64,000 nucleotides of DNA from Heritagella caecorum (GTDB taxonomy: Bacteria > Bacillota > Clostridia > Oscillospirales > Acutalibacteraceae). The stretch spans positions 1-64,000 of the forward strand of contig CAJFQL010000007.1 of assembly GCA_904419035.1 (NCBI GenBank), in the 5' to 3' direction. The position numbers and the translations under genes were made by a program. The notes under the pieces were generated by a model. That model was not told the origin of the DNA and made no database searches. It saw nothing but the letters and a program-made list of their open reading frames with translations. Positions 8,153 through 16,463 of the stretch are shown one piece after another (positions within the stretch are counted from its first letter, which is position 1; the number at the start of each line of letters is the position of its first letter).

Positions 8153-10171
8153 TTATGCCAGGATTTCACGCAGATACGTATCCAATGTTCCGACGGTTTT
8201 CTTCAGGTCTGTTTCGCAGGTATCGATCACCTGTTCCTGCTGTTCGATCGCTTCTTTGCCTTTTTCCATCTCCTGCATGAGGGCTTCCATCTGCTTTTGC
8301 ATTTCTTCGATTTCCACATCCATGGAATGGGCGATCACGTCCTGGATTTTTTGGAAATTGTCCATGGCCCCCTGGGTTACGGTGTCCACCAGTTCCACAT
8401 TTTTATTTTCCACTTCTTCGCTGAACGACGCCACCACCTGGTCTTTGACCTTTTGCACGGTGCCTTCCGTCATCTTCATACCGCCGCGGATCACCGACGC
8501 CGCCATCACGGCCACAATGGTCACCGGATTGAGGAACCCCAGCAGGGCCAGCGCCACATAAGCGCCCACCTGCAGGGCAATGCCTTTGGCGAATTCACTG
8601 GTGAGCCCGGTAGCCGCCCCCAGGGCCGCCACGCCGATATCGCCCACCAGAATGCCGCCGCCGGCCGCTACCACCCGCTTCCACACGGCGATATCCTCTT
8701 CCGGCAATTGGCCGGACCCGGTGATGTGCAGCCGGATCTGATCAAGGGACACAAAGAATTCCTGCAAGCGGCCTTCCATGGCTTCTTTTAATTCGTTGAC
8801 TTTGTCATTGATCAGCTGGGTAAACGGGCCGTTGAGCCATTGGCGCACTTCGTTGTCCACCTGGTTTTGCAGGTAGTTACTGACTTCCTCCGCCATTTGT
8901 TCCGCATCCCGCCGGGTATGCAGGAGGGAAATGGTGGTTTGGGGTTCGTATTCCTGACCCCAGGCCTGGATCAGGGTGGGGAATTCGGTGAAAAACCGGG
9001 TGGTGGTGCGGCGTACCTCCGGTTCCATGGAAGCAATCCACGCCTGGGTGCGGCTGACGATGACTTCCTTTTTCTGCTGCAATTTTTCAATGTCCGGCTG
9101 GGCGTCTTCGTACCGTTGCCGCAGCACATCCAGGTCGGTGGAGAGCATCTGCCGCTTTTCGGGGATGGTGCCTTCCAACAGGTCATGGCGGATCAGCCCT
9201 ACTAGCTCCCTGGCCGGGGCGGCCAATTTGCTGCGGCCCCGTTCGTACCCTAAGTACCGGGTGAGCCCCGTTTCCACCTGGGGGATACAGGATTCTTCCA
9301 GCAGCTTTGGATCATGCTGCTGCTGGCCCTGCAGGCCTTTAAAAGCTGAGGTATAGTACACATGGCCGGTATACGGTTCCAGCAGACGGTCCGAAAATTT
9401 GCGCAGGCGTACCTGTTCCCGCTCGCTGGACAGCTGGTCAAAACGGTTCACTACGCAAAACAGGCTCTCTTTGCCAAACCCGCATTGGCGCAGGGTGTTT
9501 TCAATATACGAAATTTCCCCGGCCGACCCCATGGCCAGCGCGCTGAATACAAATAAAATCGCATCGGCCTTATTGAGGTATTCCAGGGTCACTTGGGTGC
9601 GCACCGGGTTTTCATTTAACCCCGGGGAATCGACGATTTCCACCCCGTCTTTGAGCAGATCCAGCGGCCAGAACAGTTCCACCTTTTCAAACGGGCTTTG
9701 GCGGAGGGCCTCTTTGTGCTCCATACCCAGGGGGATTACCACGTAATCTTCGATTTCATCCACCGGCATTTCAATGGGCGGCACATGCTCCATGTTGTAT
9801 TTTTGCATGTGCTGTAAGGCCGGTTCCGGAATGCCTTCGTACATTTTTTCGGGCAGCGGGTCCATAAAGTGCAACACAGCCCGGGGTTTGTCGCCGTACT
9901 TGATTTCGTTGATAATGGCCGTGGTGGGCACGGCATAGGCGGGCAGGATCTCCTGCCCCAAAAACGCGTTGATAAACGTGCTTTTGCCGTTTTTAAAGTT
10001 GCCCATGACCATGATTTTAAAGGTTTCCGACGAAATTTTTTGCTGCAGCCGCGTAAGGGCTTGCACATGGTTTTCCATGTGCAAAACCTCGACCTGTTCG
10101 GATGTTTGCCCGATGATCTCCACCAGCCGTTGTTGCCGGGCGGCGTAATCCCTGAGTTGTTCGTTCGTCAT
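8153..10171 (-). CDS. Dynamin-like GTPase (DLP2)
   Basis: 672 residues. The N-terminal GTPase domain has P-loop GNFKNGKST (57-65), switch region VPTTAIINEIKYG, DSPG (181-184) and NRFD (242-245). Long helices follow. A hydrophobic membrane-interacting segment at about 494-558 is rich in Gly/Ala/Val. A C-terminal coiled coil of Met/Gln/Glu heptads ends the protein (about 615-650). This is the usual bacterial dynamin-like architecture: GTPase head, helical stalk and lipid-binding paddle, working at the cytoplasmic membrane. It lies 33 bases downstream of DLP1 and 21 bases upstream of DLP3. Confidence 0.9.
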   Translation of the reverse strand: MTNEQLRDYAARQQRLVEIIGQTSEQVEVLHMENHVQALTRLQQKISSETFKIMVMGNFKNGKSTFINAFLGQEILPAYAVPTTAIINEIKYGDKPRAVLHFMDPLPEKMYEGIPEPALQHMQKYNMEHVPPIEMPVDEIEDYVVIPLGMEHKEALRQSPFEKVELFWPLDLLKDGVEIVDSPGLNENPVRTQVTLEYLNKADAILFVFSALAMGSAGEISYIENTLRQCGFGKESLFCVVNRFDQLSSEREQVRLRKFSDRLLEPYTGHVYYTSAFKGLQGQQQHDPKLLEESCIPQVETGLTRYLGYERGRSKLAAPARELVGLIRHDLLEGTIPEKRQMLSTDLDVLRQRYEDAQPDIEKLQQKKEVIVSRTQAWIASMEPEVRRTTTRFFTEFPTLIQAWGQEYEPQTTISLLHTRRDAEQMAEEVSNYLQNQVDNEVRQWLNGPFTQLINDKVNELKEAMEGRLQEFFVSLDQIRLHITGSGQLPEEDIAVWKRVVAAGGGILVGDIGVAALGAATGLTSEFAKGIALQVGAYVALALLGFLNPVTIVAVMAASVIRGGMKMTEGTVQKVKDQVVASFSEEVENKNVELVDTVTQGAMDNFQKIQDVIAHSMDVEIEEMQKQMEALMQEMEKGKEAIEQQEQVIDTCETDLKKTVGTLDTYLREILA

Positions 10172-10204
10172 GCTGTTTTGTCCCTCCTCATTTTCCCCCC
10201 GGGG

Positions 10205-12082
10205 TCAGTCCTGTATCATCGCAGCGAGCTTTTCGACCTTTTGCCGGATCGCCTGCGCTTTTGTGGGATCTTCCCCTTGCTGCCGGGCCTTTTCCATCGC
10301 CTCGCACTGGGCGTTGGCCCAATTCTGGCAGGCCTTTTGCATATTTCCGATGGCATCGCGGTAGGTTTCCCGCACATTCTTTTCCACTGTTTCCACACAG
10401 CGGCTGAATACCCCCGGCAATTCCGTACGGATGGTCTGCCCCAGCCGGGCGCGCTGTTCTTCCACCCGGCGGTTCATGAACAGTTCCGACACAATACCGC
10501 CGCCAATGCCCACGGCCATGCCCAGAGGCGACAGCCCCATCATGCCAAAGAGCAGGTACCCGGCGACCGTCACCACGCCGGTCCCCACCCGGGAAATCAG
10601 GCGGGTATTGTGCATATCTTCCAGCGACAGTTCCGCCTGGCTGCGGGCCCCGCGGAACACCCCCTTGTCGGCCATGCGCTGGTTTTGCGGGGGTACGATC
10701 GCTTTGTATTTTTCCTGCAGCACATGGTTGAGCCACCCGAGATCCCGGGTATAAAACGACTGCAGGTTGCTTTCCAGCGCATTGCCCAGGGCGATCATTT
10801 CCATTTTCATTCGGTAGGGGTAATCCTTTTCCCACCAGTCTTTCGGGTTATTGGTATGCGACAGCTCCAAAGTGAGCTTTTCGATCACATCCTGCTGGCG
10901 CTCCTCGGTCATTTCCCGGATCCAGGTAAAATTCTGGTTGCAGCGGTTGAGCATTTCGATTTCCAGCTGGTCCCACTGGATATGGGAATTGCCCAAAAGC
11001 TGGCGCTTTTTTTCTTCCACTTTTTCCCGGCGGGCTTCTTTCTTTTCTTCCAGCACTTCCAGCTGGCAGGCATACAGCCCCCTGAGCTCCTCGGCCATTT
11101 CCGACAGCAGCCCGTGGGCGCGCTGGCATTTCAGATAAGTATGGTCCGATTCCCGCAGCCAGGCGGTCAGCTGATCCCAAATAGCCTTTGGTCCCGCCTT
11201 TTCCTCCCAGCCGGGCACCAGCCCGCTTTGGGACAGATACAGCGGCAGCCCTTCCTGCAAACTGTCGAGCCGTGCCTGCACATTGCGGATCACCAGCTCA
11301 CGCTCTTTTTCACTTAGTAAATCAAGTTTTGTGAGCACAACGAGGATACGGGGCACTTTCTTTGTCAAAATGCCTTCCTGCAAAAAGCGCAGTTCCGATT
11401 CGCTCACCGGCGCCACCGCCGCAATGGTCAAAATGGCGCAATCGCAGCCCGACAGCGCCTCTTCGGCCATGGACAGATCCCCTTTCACCTGGGAATTGGT
11501 CCCGGGGGTATCCAGCAATGCCAGTTCGTTTTGCTGCAGAACCGGCAACGTTTGCCGCAGGACCAGTTCGCCCTTGGCTTTGCCGTCCCAGCCGATTTCT
11601 TCCTCCAAGGTATCCCAGGTTTCCGGTTTTAAGGGGTAATGGGTTTCGCCGCCGGGCTTTTTCCAGATGAGTTCGTCCCGATGGCCACCCTCCACCCGGA
11701 TGGGCAGCAGTGTAGACGGCAGGGCGCTCACGGGGATCACATCCTGCCCTAACAGCTTATTCACCAGGGTGCTTTTGCCCCGGTTGAATTCGCCCACCAC
11801 CGCCACGGTAAACCGGGCATTTTTCAGGTAATCCCGCAATTCGCTGAGCTGTTTGTGCATCTCCGGGCGGCCGGTTTCCCGGCTGCAGGCATCCAGAAAC
11901 GCCATATCGCGCTGCAGTTGTTCATCCTGGACCCGCAGCTGCACCATGGTGGCCGTTTCGGTTTTCTGCCCGTCCGGTTCCGCTGTGTGGTTTTCCTCCG
12001 GCACTCGGTCCGGCTGGTCACCTGGAGCCTTAGGCCCTACCCGGGCAGGCTTTGCAAAAAAATCCTTATTTTTCAGAAACAT
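10205..12082 (-). CDS. Dynamin-like GTPase (DLP1)
   Basis: 625 residues. A ~90-residue N-terminal extension precedes the GTPase domain: P-loop GEFNRGKST (97-105), switch LPSTLLPIRV, DTPG (191-194) and TKLD (251-254). A charged helical stalk follows (about 320-460). A hydrophobic hairpin-like segment at about 501-535 (VGTGVVTVAGYLLFGMMG...) can insert in the membrane. The start at 12082 has only a weak Shine-Dalgarno, 9 bases after the stop of the 173-residue gene, which suggests translational coupling; an internal ATG at residue 46 is the alternative. Sequence identity with DLP2 and DLP3 looks limited outside the G motifs, so these are diverged paralogues rather than a recent duplication. Confidence 0.88.
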   Translation of the reverse strand: MFLKNKDFFAKPARVGPKAPGDQPDRVPEENHTAEPDGQKTETATMVQLRVQDEQLQRDMAFLDACSRETGRPEMHKQLSELRDYLKNARFTVAVVGEFNRGKSTLVNKLLGQDVIPVSALPSTLLPIRVEGGHRDELIWKKPGGETHYPLKPETWDTLEEEIGWDGKAKGELVLRQTLPVLQQNELALLDTPGTNSQVKGDLSMAEEALSGCDCAILTIAAVAPVSESELRFLQEGILTKKVPRILVVLTKLDLLSEKERELVIRNVQARLDSLQEGLPLYLSQSGLVPGWEEKAGPKAIWDQLTAWLRESDHTYLKCQRAHGLLSEMAEELRGLYACQLEVLEEKKEARREKVEEKKRQLLGNSHIQWDQLEIEMLNRCNQNFTWIREMTEERQQDVIEKLTLELSHTNNPKDWWEKDYPYRMKMEMIALGNALESNLQSFYTRDLGWLNHVLQEKYKAIVPPQNQRMADKGVFRGARSQAELSLEDMHNTRLISRVGTGVVTVAGYLLFGMMGLSPLGMAVGIGGGIVSELFMNRRVEEQRARLGQTIRTELPGVFSRCVETVEKNVRETYRDAIGNMQKACQNWANAQCEAMEKARQQGEDPTKAQAIRQKVEKLAAMIQD

Positions 12083-12091
12083 GGGTCCGAC

Positions 12092-12613
12092 TCACTTTCT
12101 TAAAAAACGTTCACAGAACTGCGGGCACGCCGCCCGGTAGTAGGGGTACAGCCCCGGTTCCGCCAGCATGGTAAACAGCCGTGCCAGCTCGTCTTCGTCC
12201 TGCTGGGTAAAGGCTTCACCGCCGCCCAAATACGCGATCAGCGCGTTGAGCTTTTCATAGTACCGCTCTTTTTCCGCCATGTACGCTTCCCGGTCCAGAT
12301 GGCGGATGGCCTCATGCCGGAACAACCCGGCCGGCTTTCGGAAGTCCACCCCGGTAAACCGGCGGCTCAGGGCCAAGGTTTCAAACGTAACCAGCCGCGC
12401 GCCGGGATATTCGAACGAAGCGATGATTTCCGGCGGCATGAGCAGCGTTTTATCTTCCGGACGCAGAATCGAGCGGTAAAAGAACAGCGTCACCAGCAGC
12501 CGGTCATCGGCAATATCCAGCATGGGCAGGCTTTTGCCGAGCCCCATGGGTACGCTGCTGCGCACCACATGGCCGGTGTTGACATTTTTTAAAAATTCCT
12601 GGATGGATATCAT
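12092..12613 (-). CDS. Unrecognised 173-residue protein, encoded upstream of three dynamin-like GTPases
   Basis: 173 residues, predicted soluble. It starts MISIQEFLKNVNTGH and contains a hydrophobic strand (RLLVTLFFYRSIL), a mixed central region, and a helical C-terminal half rich in Glu, Lys, Arg and aromatic residues. There is no signal peptide or TM helix and I recognise no domain. The start at 12613 has GGAAAGGAAGAG upstream. It begins 29 bases after the stop of the Ca-loop/C39 gene and ends 9 bases before DLP1. The tight spacing argues for a role with the GTPases, perhaps as adaptor or regulator; that is inference from position only. Confidence 0.75.
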   Translation of the reverse strand: MISIQEFLKNVNTGHVVRSSVPMGLGKSLPMLDIADDRLLVTLFFYRSILRPEDKTLLMPPEIIASFEYPGARLVTFETLALSRRFTGVDFRKPAGLFRHEAIRHLDREAYMAEKERYYEKLNALIAYLGGGEAFTQQDEDELARLFTMLAEPGLYPYYRAACPQFCERFLRK

Positions 12614-12642
12614 ACGGTCTCTTCCTTTCCTATCGAGTGAAC

Positions 12643-13650
12643 TTAGGCGTATGCTTCGACATAATAAAAGTTGCTGTCTTCCCAGGCATCCATGAACTGG
12701 GAAGCCGGTACCATAATGGCATGGCCGTCCACGGTGCCGGAATCATTGATAATCACCATGGGTTCTTCGCCGGAATAATCGATACCGATCACTTCCACGG
12801 CGTGGTTCGGGTCATTGGGGGCATAGGTATCGGTGTTGCCATACCAAACTTCGTTGCCGTCGATGGCTACCACCGCGCGGCCGCCGTCAGACAGGCAGTC
12901 TTCCAAATCCTGCAAATCGCCGCCATACCCTTTTTCGGTGTCGGCCCCCAGGTAGTTGAGGATTTTGTCCATGTCGTCCATCGTGGTGCCGGAGCCGCTG
13001 TACCAGCCGTTTTCGTACGCCACATTGATCATTTCCTGCGGGTCGATGTCCTGGCCGGTCATGCCTTCGTAGGCCATCACCTGGGCATAAATGGCGCACG
13101 GGCCGCTTTCACCCTGGTATTCCCAATACTGTTCGTCCGAAACCGGCGAACCGACCACCTGATCCATATTGGTGTCGTTGGCATCAAACTGTTCGTACCC
13201 GGCGGAAAAGCCGTCGCCCTCGTCGGGGGCGGGGGTCTCGGGGACTTCGGGCACGGCAAAATCGGCCCATTCGTCGGCGGTATACAGGTGCGATGTCTCC
13301 ATCACCATATCGCCGTCGGCGTCTTGCCCATACAAGACCGCATCGACCTGGCCGTCACCGTTCCAGTCGATCCCCATGGCCGCTTCGTTATAATCCACAA
13401 TCCCGTCGCCATCGGTATCGACCCCCACGGCGGTAAAATCCACCTGGCCGTCGCCGTCAAAATCGACCGCCGTGGTGACCGTATCGTAGGTACCGTTGCC
13501 GTCGGTGTCCTGGTACACATGGACCGTGTCGGTCACCCCGTCGCCGTTGAGATCCAGTTCTTCCATCTGGGGGGTAGCGGGGGTCCCTGCCAGCTCATCG
13601 GCATCCATGCCATGGCCGAAGGTATCCGGGTCAAAATTCCAACTTGTCAT
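12643..13650 (-). CDS. Ca-loop repeat protein with C-terminal C39-like cysteine peptidase domain
   Basis: 335 residues, strongly acidic, with no signal peptide visible. Residues 33-118 hold six D-x-[DN]-G-[DN]-G-x-x-D-type loops, starting at 33, 48, 63, 78, 95 and 110, mostly 15 residues apart; the last is degenerate. These resemble thrombospondin type-3 or dockerin calcium loops. After a Pro/Glu linker (~130-145), residues ~170-335 match a C39-like papain fold: Gln179 followed by Cys185 in GPCAIYAQ, His283 in NHAVEVIGID, and Asn302-Asp303 in VIINDSGT. All expected catalytic positions appear present. The start is clear (AAGGAGGG, 8 bases). A TATAAT at 13691-13696 on the minus strand could give the operon its own promoter. 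It is the first structural gene before the 173-residue protein and the dynamin trio. Confidence 0.82.
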   Translation of the reverse strand: MTSWNFDPDTFGHGMDADELAGTPATPQMEELDLNGDGVTDTVHVYQDTDGNGTYDTVTTAVDFDGDGQVDFTAVGVDTDGDGIVDYNEAAMGIDWNGDGQVDAVLYGQDADGDMVMETSHLYTADEWADFAVPEVPETPAPDEGDGFSAGYEQFDANDTNMDQVVGSPVSDEQYWEYQGESGPCAIYAQVMAYEGMTGQDIDPQEMINVAYENGWYSGSGTTMDDMDKILNYLGADTEKGYGGDLQDLEDCLSDGGRAVVAIDGNEVWYGNTDTYAPNDPNHAVEVIGIDYSGEEPMVIINDSGTVDGHAIMVPASQFMDAWEDSNFYYVEAYA

Positions 13651-13691
13651 ACGTAAAACCCTCCTTAGCGGTTTTTCATTTTCTGTTTTTA

Positions 13692-14456
13692 TTATAGCGA
13701 AACACCGGAAAAAGCGCTATCCTTTGTGCCATTTTGAACCGGGAACAGGCATTTTTGGACATCTTCGTCCCCGCCCTCCCGGAAAAAGGCTTCGTTGATG
13801 GGTTTATAATACCGTTTGCTGATATCGACCACCTGGCCGCCCCGCAGCTTTAACAGCCGCTGGGTCTTGTCGAGTTCTTCCACCTGTTCCAAATTGACGA
13901 GGTAGCTCTGGTGGCAGCGCAGGAACCCCTTGGGCCCCAGGGCCTGTTCCACCGCATCCAAGGTCGCCGTAAACGCCACCAGATCCTCCGGCCGCCGGGT
14001 ATGGACCACCACCTGGCGCCGCTGGCTTTCCAAATACAAAATCTGGCGGTAGGGAATGCGGACACAGCGGGTTTTGGTCTGTACGCACAAACACGCTTCC
14101 CGCCGCCGCTGTAAATAAGAAAAACACGCCTGCAGCGCCGGTGCAGCGTCGGCTCTACTATCCGGCAGCCAGGCTGCCGGTTTATACCTTAAATAGTCCC
14201 CCAGCCGCTGCACTGGGGTATCCAGCAAAATAATTTCCGTCCTATCCTGCTGCAGCCAGTTTTCGGCCTGCGGCACCCCGGTCGACAAGCAAAGGATGTC
14301 AAAGCGTCCCTGTTCCACATCCTGCCGGAAAACGTCCACATTCTGGACGGTACACACTTTTCCGGCCACGTGCAGCTTCTTCATGGCAGAAAGAATCTGA
14401 TTCGCGGCCGTTTGCTGGCGGCGTTCGTCCGTATGATACACAGCCACGGTAAGCAT
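13692..14456 (-). CDS. LytTR-family regulator with a degenerate receiver domain
   Basis: 254 residues from the ATG at 14456; an in-frame GTG at 14486 is the other possibility. The C-terminal ~100 residues form a LytTR DNA-binding domain: CVRIPYRQILYLESQRRQVVVHT...FLRCHQSYLVNLEQV. The N-terminal ~110 residues have receiver-like length and pattern, but the phosphoacceptor region reads FDILCLSTG, with no Asp at the expected place, and the acidic pair at the N-terminus is replaced by YHTDE. It therefore probably works without phosphorylation, and no histidine kinase gene is next to it. It lies 41 bases upstream of the Ca-loop/C39 gene on the same strand, so it may be the first gene of the dynamin operon or its regulator. 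Confidence 0.82.
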   Translation of the reverse strand: MLTVAVYHTDERRQQTAANQILSAMKKLHVAGKVCTVQNVDVFRQDVEQGRFDILCLSTGVPQAENWLQQDRTEIILLDTPVQRLGDYLRYKPAAWLPDSRADAAPALQACFSYLQRRREACLCVQTKTRCVRIPYRQILYLESQRRQVVVHTRRPEDLVAFTATLDAVEQALGPKGFLRCHQSYLVNLEQVEELDKTQRLLKLRGGQVVDISKRYYKPINEAFFREGGDEDVQKCLFPVQNGTKDSAFSGVSL

Positions 14457-14593
14457 GGCGGCCAATTCCCCCTCTTCCCCCCCCACCGGCTGAGCCGGTT
14501 TTGGGTGATATGTGTATTATTATACCTGAATTTCCCCCGTTTTTTTCGACAAAAAAGCAATATGATCCACTAATTTCGCCGAAAATCCGAAAA

Positions 14594-14628
14594 AAAGTCC
14601 ACGGAGGCAGCCTCCGTGGACCTTTTCC
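14594..14628 (-). terminator. Terminator of the sirtuin-adenine deaminase operon
   Basis: GTCCACGGAGG (14597-14607) pairs perfectly with CCTCCGTGGAC (14611-14621) around a 3-nt loop. On the minus strand it is followed by six T's. Confidence 0.88.
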
Positions 14629-14645
14629 CGAAAAGAACGGACTTC

Positions 14646-16448
14646 TTATTCCTCTTCGCGAATGATCAAATCGGTAAAGCAGAAGCGGTTGCAATCCACC
14701 AGCCCGCGGTTCGTCAGCCGCAGTTCCGGCAGACACGCCAAGGCGATCAGCGCCATGGTCATAAACGGCGACGGCATGGTGCAGCCAATAGCCGCCCAGG
14801 CTTTTTCCAGTTTTTCGACCTTTTGGCTCATTTCTTCCACCGGCAGGTCGTTCATCAGCCCGGCAATGGGCAGCGGCACGCACCCCAACACCTGGCCGTC
14901 AGCCACAGCTACCATACCGCCGCCGCACTGGATCAGCGTATTAGCCGCCAGGGCCATGTCCTCATCGTTGACGCCGATGACCATCAGGTTGTGGGCGTCG
15001 TGGGCCACGGTGGAAGCAATGGCGCCCCGCTTGATACCAAAGCCCTTGACAAAGCCGTATCCCACTTTGCCGGTTTCGTGGTGGCGTTCAAACACCGCGG
15101 TTTTCAGCACATCCTGGGACACATCAGACTGCAGGCAGCCGTCTTGTACGTTCAGGGTGACTTCCCGGTCATAGGAACCCACCCGGGCCGGGATGACTTC
15201 GATGGCATGCACCACGGCACGTTTGCCACAAGCCGGCACGCGGAAGGAAGCCGGGGTAACGGCGTCTTTCAGGTGCATGGTGTGGGTGGCCCATTCGGGG
15301 TAGGTGTACGGCGCCATGGAAACGAGCATGTGCCCGTCTTCGGCGACGACCTGCCCGTTAATCAGCACCCGGGTGATGTCGATTTTCGTCAAATCGGTAA
15401 AGAACACCATGTCGGCGCACTTGCCCGGCGCGATGGAACCGAGCTCGTGGTCCATCTGGAAGCACTGGGCGCAGTTGATGGTAACCATCTGAATGGCGGT
15501 AATGGGGTCGATGCCCTCTTCCATGGCGCGGCGCACAATGTGATCCAGGTGCCCCTGGGCCATGAGGGTGTGGGGGTGGGTGTCGTCGCTGATCAGCACC
15601 GCAAAGCGGGTATCCACTTCGTGGCGGGTGATGCTTTTGGCCACTTCGTGCAGGTCGTGCCACGCGGAACCTTCCCGCAGCATGGCGTACATACCAAGGC
15701 GCATTTTCTGCAGCGCGTCTTCTTCCCGGGTGGATTCATGGCAGCAGCGCACGCCGCTGGCGATATAGGCATTGAGGCCCTTGCCCGTTTCGGGCATGGA
15801 GTAATGGCCGGTAACGATTTTGCCGGCTTTGAGGGTTTCGCCGTTGATGGCGTGGGCATGTTCGGTGGAACCCAGAATGCCGGGGAAGTTCATCATTTCG
15901 CCCAGCCCCACGGTGCAATCCCATTTCATGGTCTCGGCCACTTCTTCGGGGCCGACGAAAGACCCCGTGTCTTCAAACCCGGGCACCGCCGGTACACAAC
16001 TGGGGGTGGTGAGCATGGCTTTCAGCGGCGTGCGGGCCGCGTCGTCCATCATGCACTGTACCCCTTTGAGCCCCAATACGTTGCAGATTTCGTGGGGGTC
16101 CATATAAATGCCCACGGTACCGTGGGGGATGACGGCTTTGGCGTATTCGCCCACCCCCAGCATGGAGGATTCCACGTGGATGTGCCCGTCCAGGAACCCG
16201 GGGGCCAGGTACTGGCCATTAGCCTTTATGACCTTCGTGCCCTCGCCCACACAGTGGGAGGCATCCCCCACCAGGGCAATGCGCCCGGCGGCGATGGCCA
16301 CGTCGATATTTTCCTGCACTTCATGGGTGCACACGTTCACCAGTTTGGCCCCTTTGATGACGGTATCCGCCGGGCGGCGGCCCATGGCCACGTCACACAG
16401 CGTACGGCTGACTTCCCACAGGGGGGAAGCGCAAAAATGGTTGATCAT
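14646..16448 (-). CDS. ade: Adenine deaminase
   Basis: 600 residues, full family length. It converts adenine to hypoxanthine and ammonia in purine salvage. It is an amidohydrolase-fold metalloenzyme: the metal-binding signature APGFLDGHIHVESSM lies near residues 82-96, followed by MDPHEICNVLG, GLGEMMNFPG, and SDDTHPHTLMAQGHLD carrying the active-site Asp/His. The C-terminal Ade domain contains AHDAHNLMVIGVNDEDM. The start has AGGAGG 7 bases upstream. It begins 15 bases after the sirtuin stop, so the two share an mRNA. Confidence 0.95.
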   Translation of the reverse strand: MINHFCASPLWEVSRTLCDVAMGRRPADTVIKGAKLVNVCTHEVQENIDVAIAAGRIALVGDASHCVGEGTKVIKANGQYLAPGFLDGHIHVESSMLGVGEYAKAVIPHGTVGIYMDPHEICNVLGLKGVQCMMDDAARTPLKAMLTTPSCVPAVPGFEDTGSFVGPEEVAETMKWDCTVGLGEMMNFPGILGSTEHAHAINGETLKAGKIVTGHYSMPETGKGLNAYIASGVRCCHESTREEDALQKMRLGMYAMLREGSAWHDLHEVAKSITRHEVDTRFAVLISDDTHPHTLMAQGHLDHIVRRAMEEGIDPITAIQMVTINCAQCFQMDHELGSIAPGKCADMVFFTDLTKIDITRVLINGQVVAEDGHMLVSMAPYTYPEWATHTMHLKDAVTPASFRVPACGKRAVVHAIEVIPARVGSYDREVTLNVQDGCLQSDVSQDVLKTAVFERHHETGKVGYGFVKGFGIKRGAIASTVAHDAHNLMVIGVNDEDMALAANTLIQCGGGMVAVADGQVLGCVPLPIAGLMNDLPVEEMSQKVEKLEKAWAAIGCTMPSPFMTMALIALACLPELRLTNRGLVDCNRFCFTDLIIREEE

Positions 16449-16463
16449 AAAATGCCTCCTTTT

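Noticed and set aside
9869..11317. 482-codon plus-strand frame across the dynamin genes
   Set aside because: Antisense shadow of DLP1 and DLP2, rich in His/Phe/Gln as expected from reversed codons; no ribosome site.
4725..13650. Dynamin operon considered as a prophage or IS-borne island
   Set aside because: No integrase, transposase, direct-repeat ends or tRNA border is visible, and base composition matches the neighbours.
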